Below, piece by piece: positions 35,707 to 48,777 of a stretch of 64,000 bases of DNA (its first letter is position 1; the number at the start of each line of letters is the position of its first letter). Origin of the DNA: Brugia malayi (taxonomy: Eukaryota > Nematoda > Chromadorea > Rhabditida > Onchocercidae); contig NW_025062479.1 in NCBI RefSeq assembly GCF_000002995.4, positions 7,803,721 to 7,867,720 of the forward strand, written 5' to 3'. The notes under the pieces are model-generated. The model saw only the letters and a program-made list of their open reading frames with translations, was not told the origin of the DNA and did no database searches. Both the position numbers and the translations under genes were made by a program.

Positions 35707-38700
35707 ATGGCCACTTCCGACTTGGTTTGTAATTTATTGCCTTTTATATTTATTCTAGTTTTCTAATTCAAAAAAAAAAAAAAAAAAAAGAAACTGCAAG
35801 GAGTAATTACATTGATGTCTATTATGTCGTTTATTTATTTTTCCACTTATTTGGCAGACTCATTTTCATATTCAAATTTTGCTTATCAGTGAGTTCTTTA
35901 GAACACTTCTGGTTTATTCCTTTAGAAAGAAATATTTTTTTTATTCAGGTAATTGAAGCAGACACCGGATTTGTGCGCGACATACGGTCTCCTGGCTCAT
36001 CAGATCTCGTCATAAGGTTAACGGAAAGGAAATGAATAGATATAACGAAGAACGGGAAGAGAGTATGATTCGCGACTTTTTAGTTCCTTTTTTCTTTACC
36101 ATAGACTCCAAGTTTTTCTACAAGATTAGTTATAAATTTAAAATGTACAAAATTTTCTATTTCGCTCTCGCCTCTTCAATTTAGCTTTGACAACTTACAG
36201 TTATGTTTCGCTATTTTCTTGGCTTTGGAAAGCTTTCCGTAACTGATACAAATGGACTGTGTTGTTAGGAAAATTATTATATATTAGTTTGGTGAATGTA
36301 TTAGCTGTGAAAATTTGCAACGATTTATAGTGGCCGGAGAAGGCTTGTTCTCTTTCGATGAAGATATGCTGCCAGAAAAAGAAGCGGATAGTTTAAATGA
36401 GGGTTCTTCAGCTTTAGATCTGTTTTGCGATATTCAATCCGACGGTTTGTTTGTTCCTTTATATATATTTTCAAATTTAACATGCAAAAGTGTAAGTTTT
36501 CAGATGTAAATTTTCTTTCAGTTTTCTTGACTGTAGTTTAAAGAAATGACACAGCTTTTAAATTTTGGGTTTTCATCTTTCAATAGATACTATGTGCACC
36601 AAAAAATTTTCTTATTAGCGGTAAAGAGAATACTCTAAAAGAGCATTCACTGTAAAAGTCATACTTATAAAGCTATGATTTTCATGATACATGGTAGTCA
36701 ATGGAATTTTCATGTATATATAACATTTATTTTTGAATACTTTTAATTTACAGATTCTGGTAATTTTGATATGTCTCAGGCGCATTTGACTTTTAGTGGA
36801 GGCAGTGCTGGTATAATTGGAAAAACAGGACATCCTGAAAATCCATGGGTCGAGGAGAAAGGTTTGGTTGACCTATTTTCTAATATAGTTTTGGAATTTA
36901 ATGCTATTCAGTTCCGTTCATGTTCATGTGCTTTTGGTTTATTACCGATCGTTACTTCTACTGCTTCCAAGTCTTCAGTTCCAGGTTCATTTGGAATCTG
37001 GGGGGATCTGAACAAATTTACGTTTCAACTTCAGATTAAAGAAATGATATTTTTGTTATGCTCAGTTGTTTTCCAGATTAACCATAGATCTTGCCTGATT
37101 TGTAGATTTGCATACGAACTCAGTAGAAATGGAAGAAGATGTAGAAGCGGAAGCTATCAGAAAAACGGAATCTTTGGCATATGGCTGCTCACTTCCAATA
37201 ACGATTCCTTCCGGTCGTTTTTGGCCACCGCGCAATGTTATTGATAGAAATGAAGGCAACGAGATGCTTGATTTTGATGAGAACTGTGAAGTGATTGACA
37301 AAACTGTAAGTTCTCGACACTTTCGCATAAATTCTTCCAAAAATGCTCGACTAAAAATTATACATAATGGTTCCGTTTTTTATTGAATTGTTCCATTATT
37401 AAAAATTTTTAACTCAACTTCAAGTTAAAAACTGTTGTTAAGTTGATGTTAACTGAATCTGGATTTTAGTTCTGGTATTTGCTGACTGTTAATATACCCT
37501 TATCAGACAATTAGCACTGAGAGCGAATTCAGGAAATTTTCTTCTAAAAATTGTTCCATAATACAATGCTCAGTTATTTCTAAATAATACTATGTGACGT
37601 TTTGATATTCTAAATAATACTGTGTCTAATTTTTGTAGGATGGTGTACTATGATCTATTTTTCTAGATTTTGCCTCAGCGCCCTCCAAAGGATCTCTTTA
37701 GCCAGATGCGTGCCCAGGCTCGTTCAATTCAGGCAATTGACAATCCGGAGCGTTTATTTGCCGAGCTTCCCTCACGACGTCGTTACGAAACGGGTCAGGG
37801 ATGGTTTACATCTCAGGTGACTGCACCATTGCAAATATACCCTGAAAGTGCTACTGCTGCGGTAGATATGAAAGAACAAATGTCGTATTAATTTTTTTTT
37901 TTCTGATATTAAGTATTACTTTTTTTTTTCTATTATATTGTTTGCGAAGTGTTGAGATCACTAATTTTAATAATTTTATATTTTATTTATTTTCTTGCTC
38001 TTTAATTATGACAGGTGGAAGTTGTGCCTTTTGTAGAATATATCATCTTTTCTTGGGACTTCCTACATGGAAATGTAGAGTGGATATTCGTCGAAACTGG
38101 TAAGACTTCTTACATAATCTAAGTACTGTAAAATGATATAATAATTTTTATGAATCTAAATTTGTGTACAAGGAGTAGAGATGATATCATTATACATTAA
38201 TGCATAGCCAGAAAATTTCAGGAGATATAAGCAAGTTCCAAGAACATACGGGTCCATAATTCATTGGCAGTGCTTCCATTACATTAGCCTTGTAACATTT
38301 CCTTGAATCATGCTGTAGTCATTGCACTAGGTTGAATATGTATTCTCATCAAAAAATATGTAGTTTACTTGTTGCTCAAAATAATGGTAATTACTTAGCT
38401 GTTCTTGTTCTAGCAAAAAATTGGTCAGGTTCACCTACTTTTTTCTTTCACAGGCTTCTGAAATGCTTATTTTTTTTTGGGAAATTATTTCTGCTTTTTC
38501 AGTACGATAAATTTTTATTTCTTCATTTGCTGTCTATTGTTTTAAGCACTATTTTATTTCAACTTGCAAATGTTCAGGTTTATTTAAAAAGATAAGTCAG
38601 TAATTTTGTTATACTTATATTTTTTCTTCAATTTTATTTTGATTGGTGTTGGGTTTTTTTTCTTATGTCAGTTTCTTACTTTTTTTTTTTTTTTGAAATT

Positions 38701-39041
38701 ACTCGCAGTATGCTTTAAAGTAATATTATTACTTCCATAATTTGTTTCGTCCACAAATTCTTCCAGGAATAATTTTTGGACGTGTACTGTATCATCGCTG
38801 TATATGCATGCTAATGTATCCGTATGTGCATCTGCATGTGCCTGGATGTATGACGACTGGACTGTATTTACATCCACTCAGAGTTTTTGTAACTAATAGT
38901 CATTGCATTATTAATACCATATTTCCAAGAAATTAATTTCGTTTGTTACGATCATTTTTTTTCTCATTTCCAGTTATTATTATTGGTTCTGACTTGCCAT
39001 CCACATTGACTAGTGCAATTGCCAAAACATTAAAATTATAA
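35707..39041 (+). CDS. Orphan acidic protein, 278 aa, 8 exons
   Basis: Function not recognised. Eight exons join in phase: 35707-35724, 35949-36016, 36305-36444, 36754-36861, 37106-37305, 37667-37816, 38015-38099, 38974-39041. The first exon supplies only MATSDL. The N-terminal two thirds are acidic and Ser-rich (SFDEDMLPEKEADS; NSVEMEEDVEAEAI) and probably disordered. A more ordered, charged region follows (PPKDLFSQMRAQARSIQAID; LPSRRRYETGQGWF), with a short hydrophobic C-terminus (VIIIGSDLPSTLTSAIAKTL). There is no signal peptide, and no known catalytic motif was seen. Exons 3 to 6 look clearly coding. The tiny exon 1 and the last two exons rest on phase agreement; a shorter version ending by read-through at about 38128 is the alternative. 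It lies 2.6 kb upstream of the TIF1-like gene on the same strand, but nothing shows that they are linked. Confidence 0.68.
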
Positions 39042-41641
39042 CGGCTGCATTGTCCGCCCGAAATGATAACTTTACATCCTGTAATGTATCACTACTAGTT
39101 GCTATGCTTCTTATTCCATTTCGTAATATTTGCACATTTTGAATTTCCTGTGAAGAACCTGATTTATTCATGAAGAGAGTGTTGTAATATATCATCGTGG
39201 AACTTGAGTTGTTCTTTATTTTCTGACCTTAATACTTATGATATTTTTGAGTCATAAAAGCTCCTGATAAGTATCTTTGTTGTCAGTGGTAATTTTTTTT
39301 CATTGACATGATAAGTTTAGTATCAGGAGTAAAACGGTTCGTGGCAACAGTGATTGTATGTGAATGCGCGCTGAAAGCCTGAAAGTTACGTTAAATTTTT
39401 TCTTGCATATTAATGATTTAGTAGAGCAAGAGTGAATATTTTGTGCTTACGATAGTATTAGGAAGAATTATATCAATAAAAGATTGTGAACATCTTGACG
39501 GGAGAATTGTGGTGTTATGGTATTTATAATATTGGTTCGAGAATAAAGTTTTGGATTAGAACCTTAACTGGTTTATAAATTAACTAGTTGGAATTTACAG
39601 CGCAACATTCATTCCATTGTGACTTCTCAAACTAAATTCCTGTTGAAAATTTCGAGAAAGGCACAAACCTGAACAATGTGATTTTGTTAGACTTGCTAAA
39701 AAATTTGCTATGATAAAAGTCTTGCGGTAAAGTCGATTTCAAATTTTTATCCTTCAAATTTTAATATGAAGTGAAAGACTCCAATTTCAGTAATATTGGG
39801 TCAAGTACGGAATTATAATTTGCAAATAAATGGCTAGAAATTGTGATAGTGTTAAAGTCAGTTGTATAAATTCAGTCTTGGAGTTTTGGGAATGGCTAAG
39901 CAACTGGATGTCTTTTTAAGAAAAAATTTGAGAATTATTCAAAACTATAAGTTGAAGTATCTGATGAAGAGTTATTAATAAGCAGTCGTCCTCATCTATA
40001 GCAGGACTAAATGTTAAATGATTAAATTCGCATTCACAACCGTTTTCCAGTCTGAATTTTGTTAGAAGTAATATTTAAAAGAATGCAAATTTCAAGATCG
40101 ATGGGGATTTTAAAAATAATTTCTTGATCACCATGAATGTTCATATGTGTTTTTGATTTAATGTATTCGACTTAAATTGATAGAAACTTATTTTAAATTC
40201 CAAGAGATGAAAGATCAGCTCGCAGAAAACGCAACTAATTTCATTTAAAAGAGCGAATAATTAGAATTTAAAGCCTGTGTTCTTATGTTCCAATTAATTA
40301 CCGATGAGTGAACTTTTAAAAAATGGTACTTAAATCATCTTATATTTTCTGTAACCTATTTACTTATTATTACATATCAGCAGTAGTCATATTAACGATG
40401 TCTACCATATCTGGTATTCCCACCTCTATTCCAGTTATTAACCCAACGTGTACAATTTGAATGCAGCACTTGTTTCCTTCATCTTGCTTGACACTATATC
40501 CCAAAGTGTTACTCGTCACGCATGCTAAACCTTTCTTACTTCGCCACATTATTTAACTAACCAAGTATTTTTTCCAAGTGATACGTGATATTCATATTAA
40601 TTAGAATATTTATCTGCGATGTGTACATAACTACAATTTCAAAAAAGTAGTAATGCAGAACAGCAGCCACGACCGCAACATGCAATACTTTCGTTGGCCA
40701 ATTTCAATGAAATACTGGGAGACATAAGACAATGCGACAATGTCATCAAATGCATCAACAGAGTAAGAGACGTTGCCCATCATCTCTTCATTTCAAAAGA
40801 TTGAAGATAACCTTAACCACTTCAATCACTACTTCCATTCTTCACATTTTTTCCCCTGCCTCTATTCGGCTATTTCCGTTATCCACATCGGTCTTCATCC
40901 ATTCCACAGTTCGTCTCATAGATCGTCATGCGACATCTCGTTACAACCTTTTTGTCTTTTTTATGTCTCTTATTGCTTGTACTCTGCCCATTATCGATTC
41001 TCGTCAGTAGTTTCCACATACAACGCTGTCCATCATTGCTCTTGTCTTCCCAGTACGCAGACAGAAAAGGACCCGCATGGTAAACCGGAACGATCCGGTT
41101 CGAGCTGGCTCGCAAGCCGATCGAATCTGCCCAGCCATCCTTTGGAAGAGAAAGGCATAGAAACACACCATTAGTAGAGGAGGGATATGCATGTCTAAGA
41201 GCCGTATGGTGTGCTTGTGCACGACGTCCCTTCTTATATTGTGTTCGTTGAAGGAATATTCGTATGCACATTGTCTGTCCATCAACGTATGCAAACATGT
41301 GCATTTGCCTTTAACACACGGGGGTAGATGAATGTAGATAATCATCATAACGGGATAAGTTGATGTGGGTTAGTGTTGACCTTTTTATGTATCTTGAAGT
41401 TTCATCTACCAATGTCTATAAAACTCTTCTTATAACGGTCTCTTGTCGAATCTAGTCCCTGCAGTTATGGTTTACGCACTCTCATCCAGACTATGCACTT
41501 TTTGGATTGGTTCTATGATTAATCAGTACTTCTTCATTATAGAATGGCTTATTGACGTGATTTCAGCATTGTTAGTCCACTGTATAAATATGCTTAGGTC
41601 TGTTGTAATTACATGAATATATTTGATCAACTGCTTTGCAG
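39042..41641. other. Intergenic, with a GC-richer patch before the TIF1-like gene
   Basis: No coding domain recognised. A noticeably GC-richer patch at about 40960-41310 contains overlapping open frames on both strands that look like chance, plus a perfect inverted repeat AACCGGA-ACGA-TCCGGTT at 41083-41100. Its position a few hundred bases upstream of the TIF1-like start suggests a promoter or enhancer, which is inference only. Confidence 0.4.
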
Positions 41642-44600
41642 ATGGGAGAAGACTTTAACCGGTGTGATTTGTGTCGAGCCAAACTGTGTGGTTTCTCACC
41701 GCCTGCTGATTTAACTCCTGTGACAGCGCTACTCCCGTGTCTTCATGCATTTTGTCCGTCCTGTAAAACTAAATGTGAACAAGGTCTGATTTTTTATGTA
41801 CAGCTCACTGCACTTTTTAATCTTTTCTGAAAACATAAAAAGCCAAGGAAAATGTTCATTTCATTACAGCATCAGTGAATCACCAGACGCTGATCTGCGA
41901 AGTTTGCCGTACGGAATGTCTTCGATCTCATGTACTTAATCTTCCAAATACAAGCGAATGTACCGTAAGGTTTGTTCCCTTGATTTTTGGACGAAGGCAA
42001 TATATTTATTTTGTGTATTGATTTGTTTGTTGAATGAATTTATGAACGAGTTTTTATTAGTTCCTAAAAACTGAAGTTCACAAATAACTTTTGGTTGATT
42101 ATTTGATTTTGTATTTCAGAAGGTGTGAATCTGCAGTTTGTCCAGATAGGCATCAGGCCACAACAAAATGTATTATTTGCAATGAGGCTTTATGTGCTGA
42201 CTGCAGTTTAGCACATCAGCGGGTCACCGCAACATCTTCTCATTTTTTACAAACTGTTAGTTAATATTTCTTTTAAATTCAGTACATTGTAGGAAACTGC
42301 AGTCTTAAATAATCACTGCTCTTACTTCGGGACACGCGTCTAAATATTAATTTTTATGCCTTTTTCAAAAGATCTTTTTTTTTAAAAATTTTTTTAAATT
42401 GAAAACACAACTTTTAATTATTTTGGGCAAAGGTGATATGTTGAAGTTCTTTTTAAGTCTTTATGTTTACCAGTTTCAGTTATGTCCCGTGATTCCGAAG
42501 TGTGTCCGTTGTCCTCTCCACAGCAATATGAAAATTGTATCGTTATGTCAGTGTGGATCGGTAAGTGCTTGCTGTGTGGTGGTTTTACTTTTTCCGCAGT
42601 TATGTGGTATTACAGTTTTTTGAGAAATTATTTTACTGCTTATAAGTTTTCATCTGTTCTCTTCGTATTTACTGTCCTCATAAGATTGTACTTTGCAGTA
42701 TGTGTGTATGACATGTGTTGCTAGTAGACTTCATGAGGGTCCTTCACATATGATAACACCCTTATCTCATCTACCAAACTCTCAAGTCGATGAAAGTAAA
42801 ATTATGTCTTCAACAGCACGAGAAACAACACACATCGACTGCAGGTATGAATATTTTGCTTTTTAAATATTACAGTTAATGGACTTCCTGGAATTCGTCT
42901 ACTTGTCAATTTTTATGGTTTTAACAGTTGTTATGTTTTGTTTTTAGTATCTCCTTCTTAATCTGTAAATATAGACCAAGGTTGATGTGGCTAGAAGTCA
43001 TATATTGAGCGCTTCAAAAACCAATATTTTAATAATGCAAGCAAGTTTTCAGTTTATCAATGATACAAGTGCGTAAGAATGCTTTAAGTGAACGTGTTGC
43101 TAGTTTAAAGAAGGAAGTTGGAAATCAAGTTGTACATATTTGTCAAGCGGTAATTTTTGCTTTAAACGAACATTATATAAAGTCAATTCTGGTTGTAGAG
43201 TTAACCATATTTTCTTTTACTTCAGTTTTGCATTCATAAAATTTCTTCCTTCTGCGAAGAATAAAGACTGTCGCTTATTATTGTACGCTCCAAGTAAATT
43301 TTCATCGTCTGTTTTCAGAGTATTGGCAGTTCATGTTGAAAAGTCGTTCATTTAAAAATCGATTTAATCGATTTAGGGTTTACATTTGAGGCAGAGATAG
43401 GGATGAATACTAGTAGACATTTAAGTAAAATTTCAAAATAAATTACCCTTCCGATATAAATGCTCAGAAGTATCATTGTAGTTATTATTATTATTGTTAT
43501 TATTATTTTCATTATTATCGTTATTGTCACTATTATTATTAATTATTATTTGTTATTTGTTACTGTTATTCACTATTACTTATTATTATTTTATTATTAT
43601 TGTTATTGTTATTATTACTATATTATTACTATTGCTATTATTACTGCTACTACTATGCAAATTTTTATTTTATTTTTTTTTTTTGCAGGTGATGAGGAGG
43701 GGGAATGACCTGTTGCGAGCATTGGATGCCGTTCAGTTTTATAAAGGACAGGAGTATGACAAACTTCGTCATGAACTACTCTGGCAAAAGCGACGATTTA
43801 GTAGAGTAAGTGTCATTTATTTTAATGAATTGTACTGGAATTTCTCTTTTTTCTGTTTAGAGAATTATTCTAAACCTCAGTTCTGTCCTCAGCAAGTTTA
43901 GAGTTCGCAACAAACTTAAGAAATGATATGTTTTCAAAAATCTAGGTTGTAGATTAACTCATATGCGTTACACATCAAAGATTTTGACGATCTCAGTACG
44001 CTTGTGGTCATGCGACAGTTTTTGGAGAACTGTATCACAATTATTAAAGCAAAAAAAGTTAGCAGTGAGGTTTGTTGTGTTTAAGGTGTTTTTCAGCATC
44101 TTTTATATTTTTCAGAAAAATTTTACATAGATTGCTGATGAATTTATTCTACATATTCTCAAAGTTGTTTCAGAGAAGTTTGAATGGCCTTCAGCGTCCA
44201 GCGACGGTGCAATTTAAACCCGATACGGAACATATGCTAGCAAATATCAGCCAATGGGGGCGAATTTTTGCTGAAGTTGATGATTTGGGGACATTAAAAA
44301 CTGTCAGTAGTGTTTAGCGTCCTTTCTATAAAAAGTAAAACTTTGGGATAGAATGACCGAAGTTGTTACCTTGAATATTTTTTCAGCATGAGTGAGGAAG
44401 TTATGATTATATATTTCTTTTTGCACTATCTTTGGGAATTCTTTAGGTGGAAGTTACACCAGCACCACTGTCTTCAAATCCCATAGATGTTCCATTGTTC
44501 AACACCGCGATGAATAGACCAAGAGGATCTTGTTCATCAGCAAATATTTGTACACAACGCTCGTGCTCTACTGGATCAGTTGGGCCAAATACCTCATATA

Positions 44601-47600
44601 TTACCTTACGACCACCAGTGGCACAAGAGCATTCCCGGCTTTTACAGCAGCAGCAATTTCATGTCCAAGAAGTTGGTTTTTGTTCTCTATATAGAAGCAA
44701 TTTTCAACATTCAGAAAATACAAGACTATAAGAAGTTTTAAATACCACTAATGTTGGGTTTGCATTTTATACTTACTGTAAGTTTTTAATGAACAGTAGT
44801 TGTGAGTGCATCTGTAATTTATTACAGTAATAAATTGCAGATGCACTCACAACTTTTATTTGTAGTTAGCAGCAAGACAAATGCAAAATGCTCGAAGACA
44901 AGGAATTCCGCAGTCTCAGTTTCTCGGTTCTTTGCTGACTGATAACACTCAACGTCCAAGATCTGTTCAGTTGCCAGGACCACGTTATTCACATCCATAT
45001 GTTTGTAAGTTAATTTCTTTTTTTTTTTTTTTTTTTCATATACTCTAAGCACAGCATGTAAGACAATGTCATCAGTTTGCGAAATATGGGTTAACTGTTC
45101 TAAGATGTGATAATTATAAGGAATCTACATGCTGTTTTGAAAAAAATTGATGGACTAGAGTCCTGCCTTGTAAGGTGCCATATTTCTGAATTGGGGTTTT
45201 ATCAGTGATTATTTATTTTATGCTTTGCTATTTTATGGCTCACTGCAGTCGAAATTCGATTTATAGCTGGACTGAATATGACCGAACGACCATGTATCTC
45301 TCCATATATTCCTGCTGGACAGATCCTCCCATATGCTTCTCAGCGAATGTTTTTGCCAGGTTCCATGCCAACTCAGCAACCATCAAATTTGATCGAAGGA
45401 TATAACGGTGGGTTTTTTTTACAAAAAAAAAAAAAAAAAATAAGCATTTTAGAAATGCCATTATTGCATGCTTTTAAATAGTTTATGCTTAAAATTCGAC
45501 AAAAATTAAAGAATGCTGTACACAGTTCGGCTGAACTTTACACTTTTGTTGCACTTAAACGCGTTTGTGGTTGACTGCTTCCCTGTTCTGTGGTTTATAT
45601 ATCTGCTAATAAAACAGTTGATTTTTAAAAAGCTTTTTCGCCATATAAATCAATTTCAATCACGACAAAGCGATGGTTTTGTTTTACATGTATTTTACAT
45701 GTGTTAAATTTTATGAAATTGTTATGTTTGGACAGTTGATTGCTTTGCAGATATTCACCGAGTCTCGAATATTCAATTAACGAACTCACAAGCAGAAAGC
45801 AGCTTATCTGGAACTCCTTTCGCTCCAGGGACTCATGCAAGTTCGCTTCTCAGGCGATCTGGAGAATCATTGTATTGTTCATCTATAATATGAAATCATT
45901 TTTTTTTAGATTATAGGAAACCTAAGGCTTATCTTTGTATTTCTACTTCAGCTTTTAACAGATTACTTCCTCATTTATTGGTTCTAATTTAAATGATAAC
46001 ATTTTTTTCTCGAAATAAGAATTATGAAAGTTCCAGATCAATGAATATTATATTCATTCCTGGTTCTTGAGTCATTGGTTACAAAATTTATATAGATTTT
46101 TGGCGGAACTAATTACAATATCTTTTATAGGATGCAGACTAGTCGGCTTAATATGGCCAATCCTTTACCAGTTACGAGTTCAAATTCGGTTCCTACTTTC
46201 TCTTGTTCTTCTGCTGTGCAAACCATACCATCCAATGTAGTTACGGCAGATATCCAACGTGCAAACAGTTTAAACAACTCTATTGTGTGCACTCAAAATG
46301 ATGGCACATCTGCACAACATGACAGATCTGGTGTATGCTTTAATTCGCCGGTCTTAAATCTCGGTGTAACACTTGCGACTCAACAAAAATGTGCACCTAT
46401 CAGTTCTGAAGCATCAGTGAGTACATGGTAGGCTATTGTTGTGTTTTTTTTTTTTTTAGCGATGTTTGGCATATGTTATGCAGTCCTACCATTTTTGAGT
46501 ATTCTAGTGAAATTTCTTGAGATTTCATCTGTAATTGCAGTATTAGCTCACCACCACCAAAAGACCCCGAACCAGCTCCACTGAAAATAACAGTTAGCAT
46601 TAAAAAAAATAATGATGAGATTGCAAAAACGTCAAATATATCAAAAACTCAGTTGGATCAGATCAAAATGTCGAATTCAAAACAAATGAGAACTGGAAAT
46701 GAGCAGCAGTTTCAAGGTTTATTTTGTAGTTTCTGTTAGTGAAGTTCAGTTTGATACTACATCTGTCTGCTGTAACATGCTGCCCTTTCAAAACATACTG
46801 TTACTAATACTTTTTTCTTGTCACGTTCATGAGGACCAGTGACTCTAAGGATTTGGATTCATTAGATGTTTAGCTGATAATCAGTACTTGTTCTACATTA
46901 ATTTGTACCTGAAATGGATTTTCTGTAATAAATGGAGAAAAAAAAAAAATCATTTAAACAGATTTGGCAGATAATGATGAGTCAAGATGGGATGACTACT
47001 GCTATGTATGCCAGCAAGGCTGTGATGAAAAAACTGGTTCTCTTGGTTGCTGTGCACGTTGTCCACGAGTTTTTCATAATATTTGTCATATTCCAGCTAT
47101 AAAAGAGCAGATGGAGAATTTACCGTATGTTTTTCTGGAAACTCTCTGATATTTTTCGTATGATGTCTGGTATTTTGTTTCAGTAATTATGTAATATTTC
47201 AGAGTACTGGAAATTTTTTTCCTGGTTTTTTGTGTACATTAATAGTAAATTCTGCAAAGTGACTGCAATTAAAACATGGAGCTCAGGTGTGTTGAGTAGA
47301 CGTTTGACATAATGGACAGATCAGTCATTGTGCTTCGATTTTTTTTTTCGTAATCGTAATTGGTGCAGTTTATGTTTATTTGCCGAAATAAGCTGAACAG
47401 TTTTAGAGATGAGTGGGCATGTTCATTATGTATTGAGGCAGAACCACTGCACGAAAATTCGGTTACAATTGGACAACGCGAGAGACTGGTAAATGTTTAA
47501 AATTTGGTCGACTGTGAATGATATGTTTATATCTCTTTTAATCCAGTGACAAGTCGGTGACAGTTTTATTTTCTCAGATTTAGGGATTTGAGATAGTAAT

Positions 47601-48777
47601 AAATATTAATTTTAGCTCTGCTCTAAGGTTTTGCTAAGTTGCTATGAAAAACATTTGGATGTGGAACCATTTTGTCAGCCTGTACCACGAACCGTCATTA
47701 GTTATCATGTGATCATCAAACAGCCCATGGATTTTTCAACCATTGCACGACGCTTGAGAGAAAAAGCAAAGGATGCATTCACGAACGTTGCACAGTTTAT
47801 CCAATGCATGAACTTAGTTTTCGAGAATTGCTCTACCTTTAATGCAGTAAATGTTTTTCAGTGCCTTCATTCTTAATCTTATGAGGTATTTGGAAATGTA
47901 GAGGAGCTCGGTATGTCACTGCCACCGCATTAGGCTGAGTCCACTGTACAAAATTTTCCGTCCGTATGAATTTGTTTATCAGATTTCCGATGCACAGTAG
48001 ATTATGTTAAACTAAAGATTTGCTTTGTAGAAAGTATCTACGTTCTTATTTAATTTCTACAGTCTTGAGAAAAAGGATAACCCGTAAGAAATTCATTGCG
48101 TATATGAACATGGAAGTCCTAAATGCTGTCTTCATAAATTATTCCGTTCTAATAGGAACTCAAACATAGGGAAATTCACTTGATTTTTGTTGTTATGAAA
48201 TCGTGTATGGTTTACTTCGACTGAAGTAAACTGTTCACACTTTCAGCCAGGTGATGAAGTTGCAAAGGCGGGACGTTCAGTTTATCAGATATATAGTAGG
48301 GCTGTAAAAGAGTATCTTCCGTGTATGAAAAGTCAAGTGTGGTTATATGTGAATAGATATTCGGAAAATCGCCATGCAGGACTAATGCAAAAAGAGCAGG
48401 TAAATATTTGTATATCCGACTTATGTTGTCTACTTCAGTCAACCAGAATACTGGAATTGCACAGTATTTAAAAGCTGTAATTGATCTTTAAATTTCTTAT
48501 CGATTATTGATAACATTTGAACTACATCGTGATACTTTTCTTGTATACGCTTATCTTTTTCGTTTCAAAAATTTTTGGAAATTATACATAATGAAAGTTT
48601 CCGTTTCTGGTTTACAGCAATATTCAGGAAATCACGGTTGTTATTGTAACGAGCAGATATTTGCAGAATGCTCAAGCCTCGTCTTCCACTGTACGAGTGC
48701 ATGAAACATCGGAAGAACCTGTTGTTAAGAAGTTCCGCAAGGAAGTTAAAAGTGAATTCAGTGAAATTGCTACTTAA
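41642..48777 (+). CDS. TIF1-family (TRIM24/TRIM33/Bonus-like) chromatin regulator, 973 aa
   Basis: Twenty exons join in phase from ATG 41642 to TAA 48777. RING: C8, C11, C33, H35, C38, C41, C57, C60. B-box 1 starts about residue 83; B-box 2 is about 134-180 (CVRCPLHSNMKIVSLCQCG). A coiled coil lies about 203-300. A long Pro/Ser/Gln-rich linker follows, then a PHD finger about 735-795 (CYVC, CCARCPRVFHNICH, WACSLC) and a bromodomain about 805-915 (VIIKQPMDFSTI; ENCSTFNA). RING-B-box-coiled-coil plus C-terminal PHD-bromodomain is specific to TIF1 proteins, which read histone tails, act as E3 ligases and co-regulate transcription in the nucleus. The C-terminus has VKSE, a possible SUMO site. The ATG directly follows a TTTGCAG acceptor, so the message may be trans-spliced or have an upstream exon. 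Length is close to that of family members (about 1050-1130 aa). Confidence 0.92.
43475..43660 (+). repeat. ATT-type trinucleotide microsatellite in TIF1-like intron 6
   Basis: An imperfect run of ATT, GTT and ACT triplets fills most of the intron before exon 7 (43689-43805). It generates long spurious Ile/Leu/Tyr open frames. Probably variable in length. Confidence 0.9.
44798..44854. repeat. 28-bp near-perfect palindrome in TIF1-like intron 10
   Basis: Left arm 44798-44825 and right arm 44827-44854 are reverse complements with one mismatch and a single-base spacer. It ends 11 bases before exon 11 (44866), so a hairpin here would sit at the splice acceptor. The loop is too short for a microRNA precursor. 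It may be a terminal palindrome of a lost element or a recent fold-back duplication. Confidence 0.9.

Noticed and set aside
41083..41120. tRNA-like GGTTCGA motif
   Set aside because: The bases around it do not form a T-arm of five pairs, and no D-arm or acceptor stem could be drawn.
40732..41348. Cluster of overlapping frames of 92-141 codons on both strands
   Set aside because: They coincide with the GC-richer patch, where stops are rarer. No frame carries recognisable domains or has splice context.
43460..43901. Ile/Leu/Tyr-rich frame resembling a membrane protein
   Set aside because: It is translation of the ATT microsatellite in a TIF1-like intron running into genuine exon 7.
44798..44854. 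MicroRNA precursor
   Set aside because: The one-base spacer leaves no loop for Drosha/Dicer-type processing.
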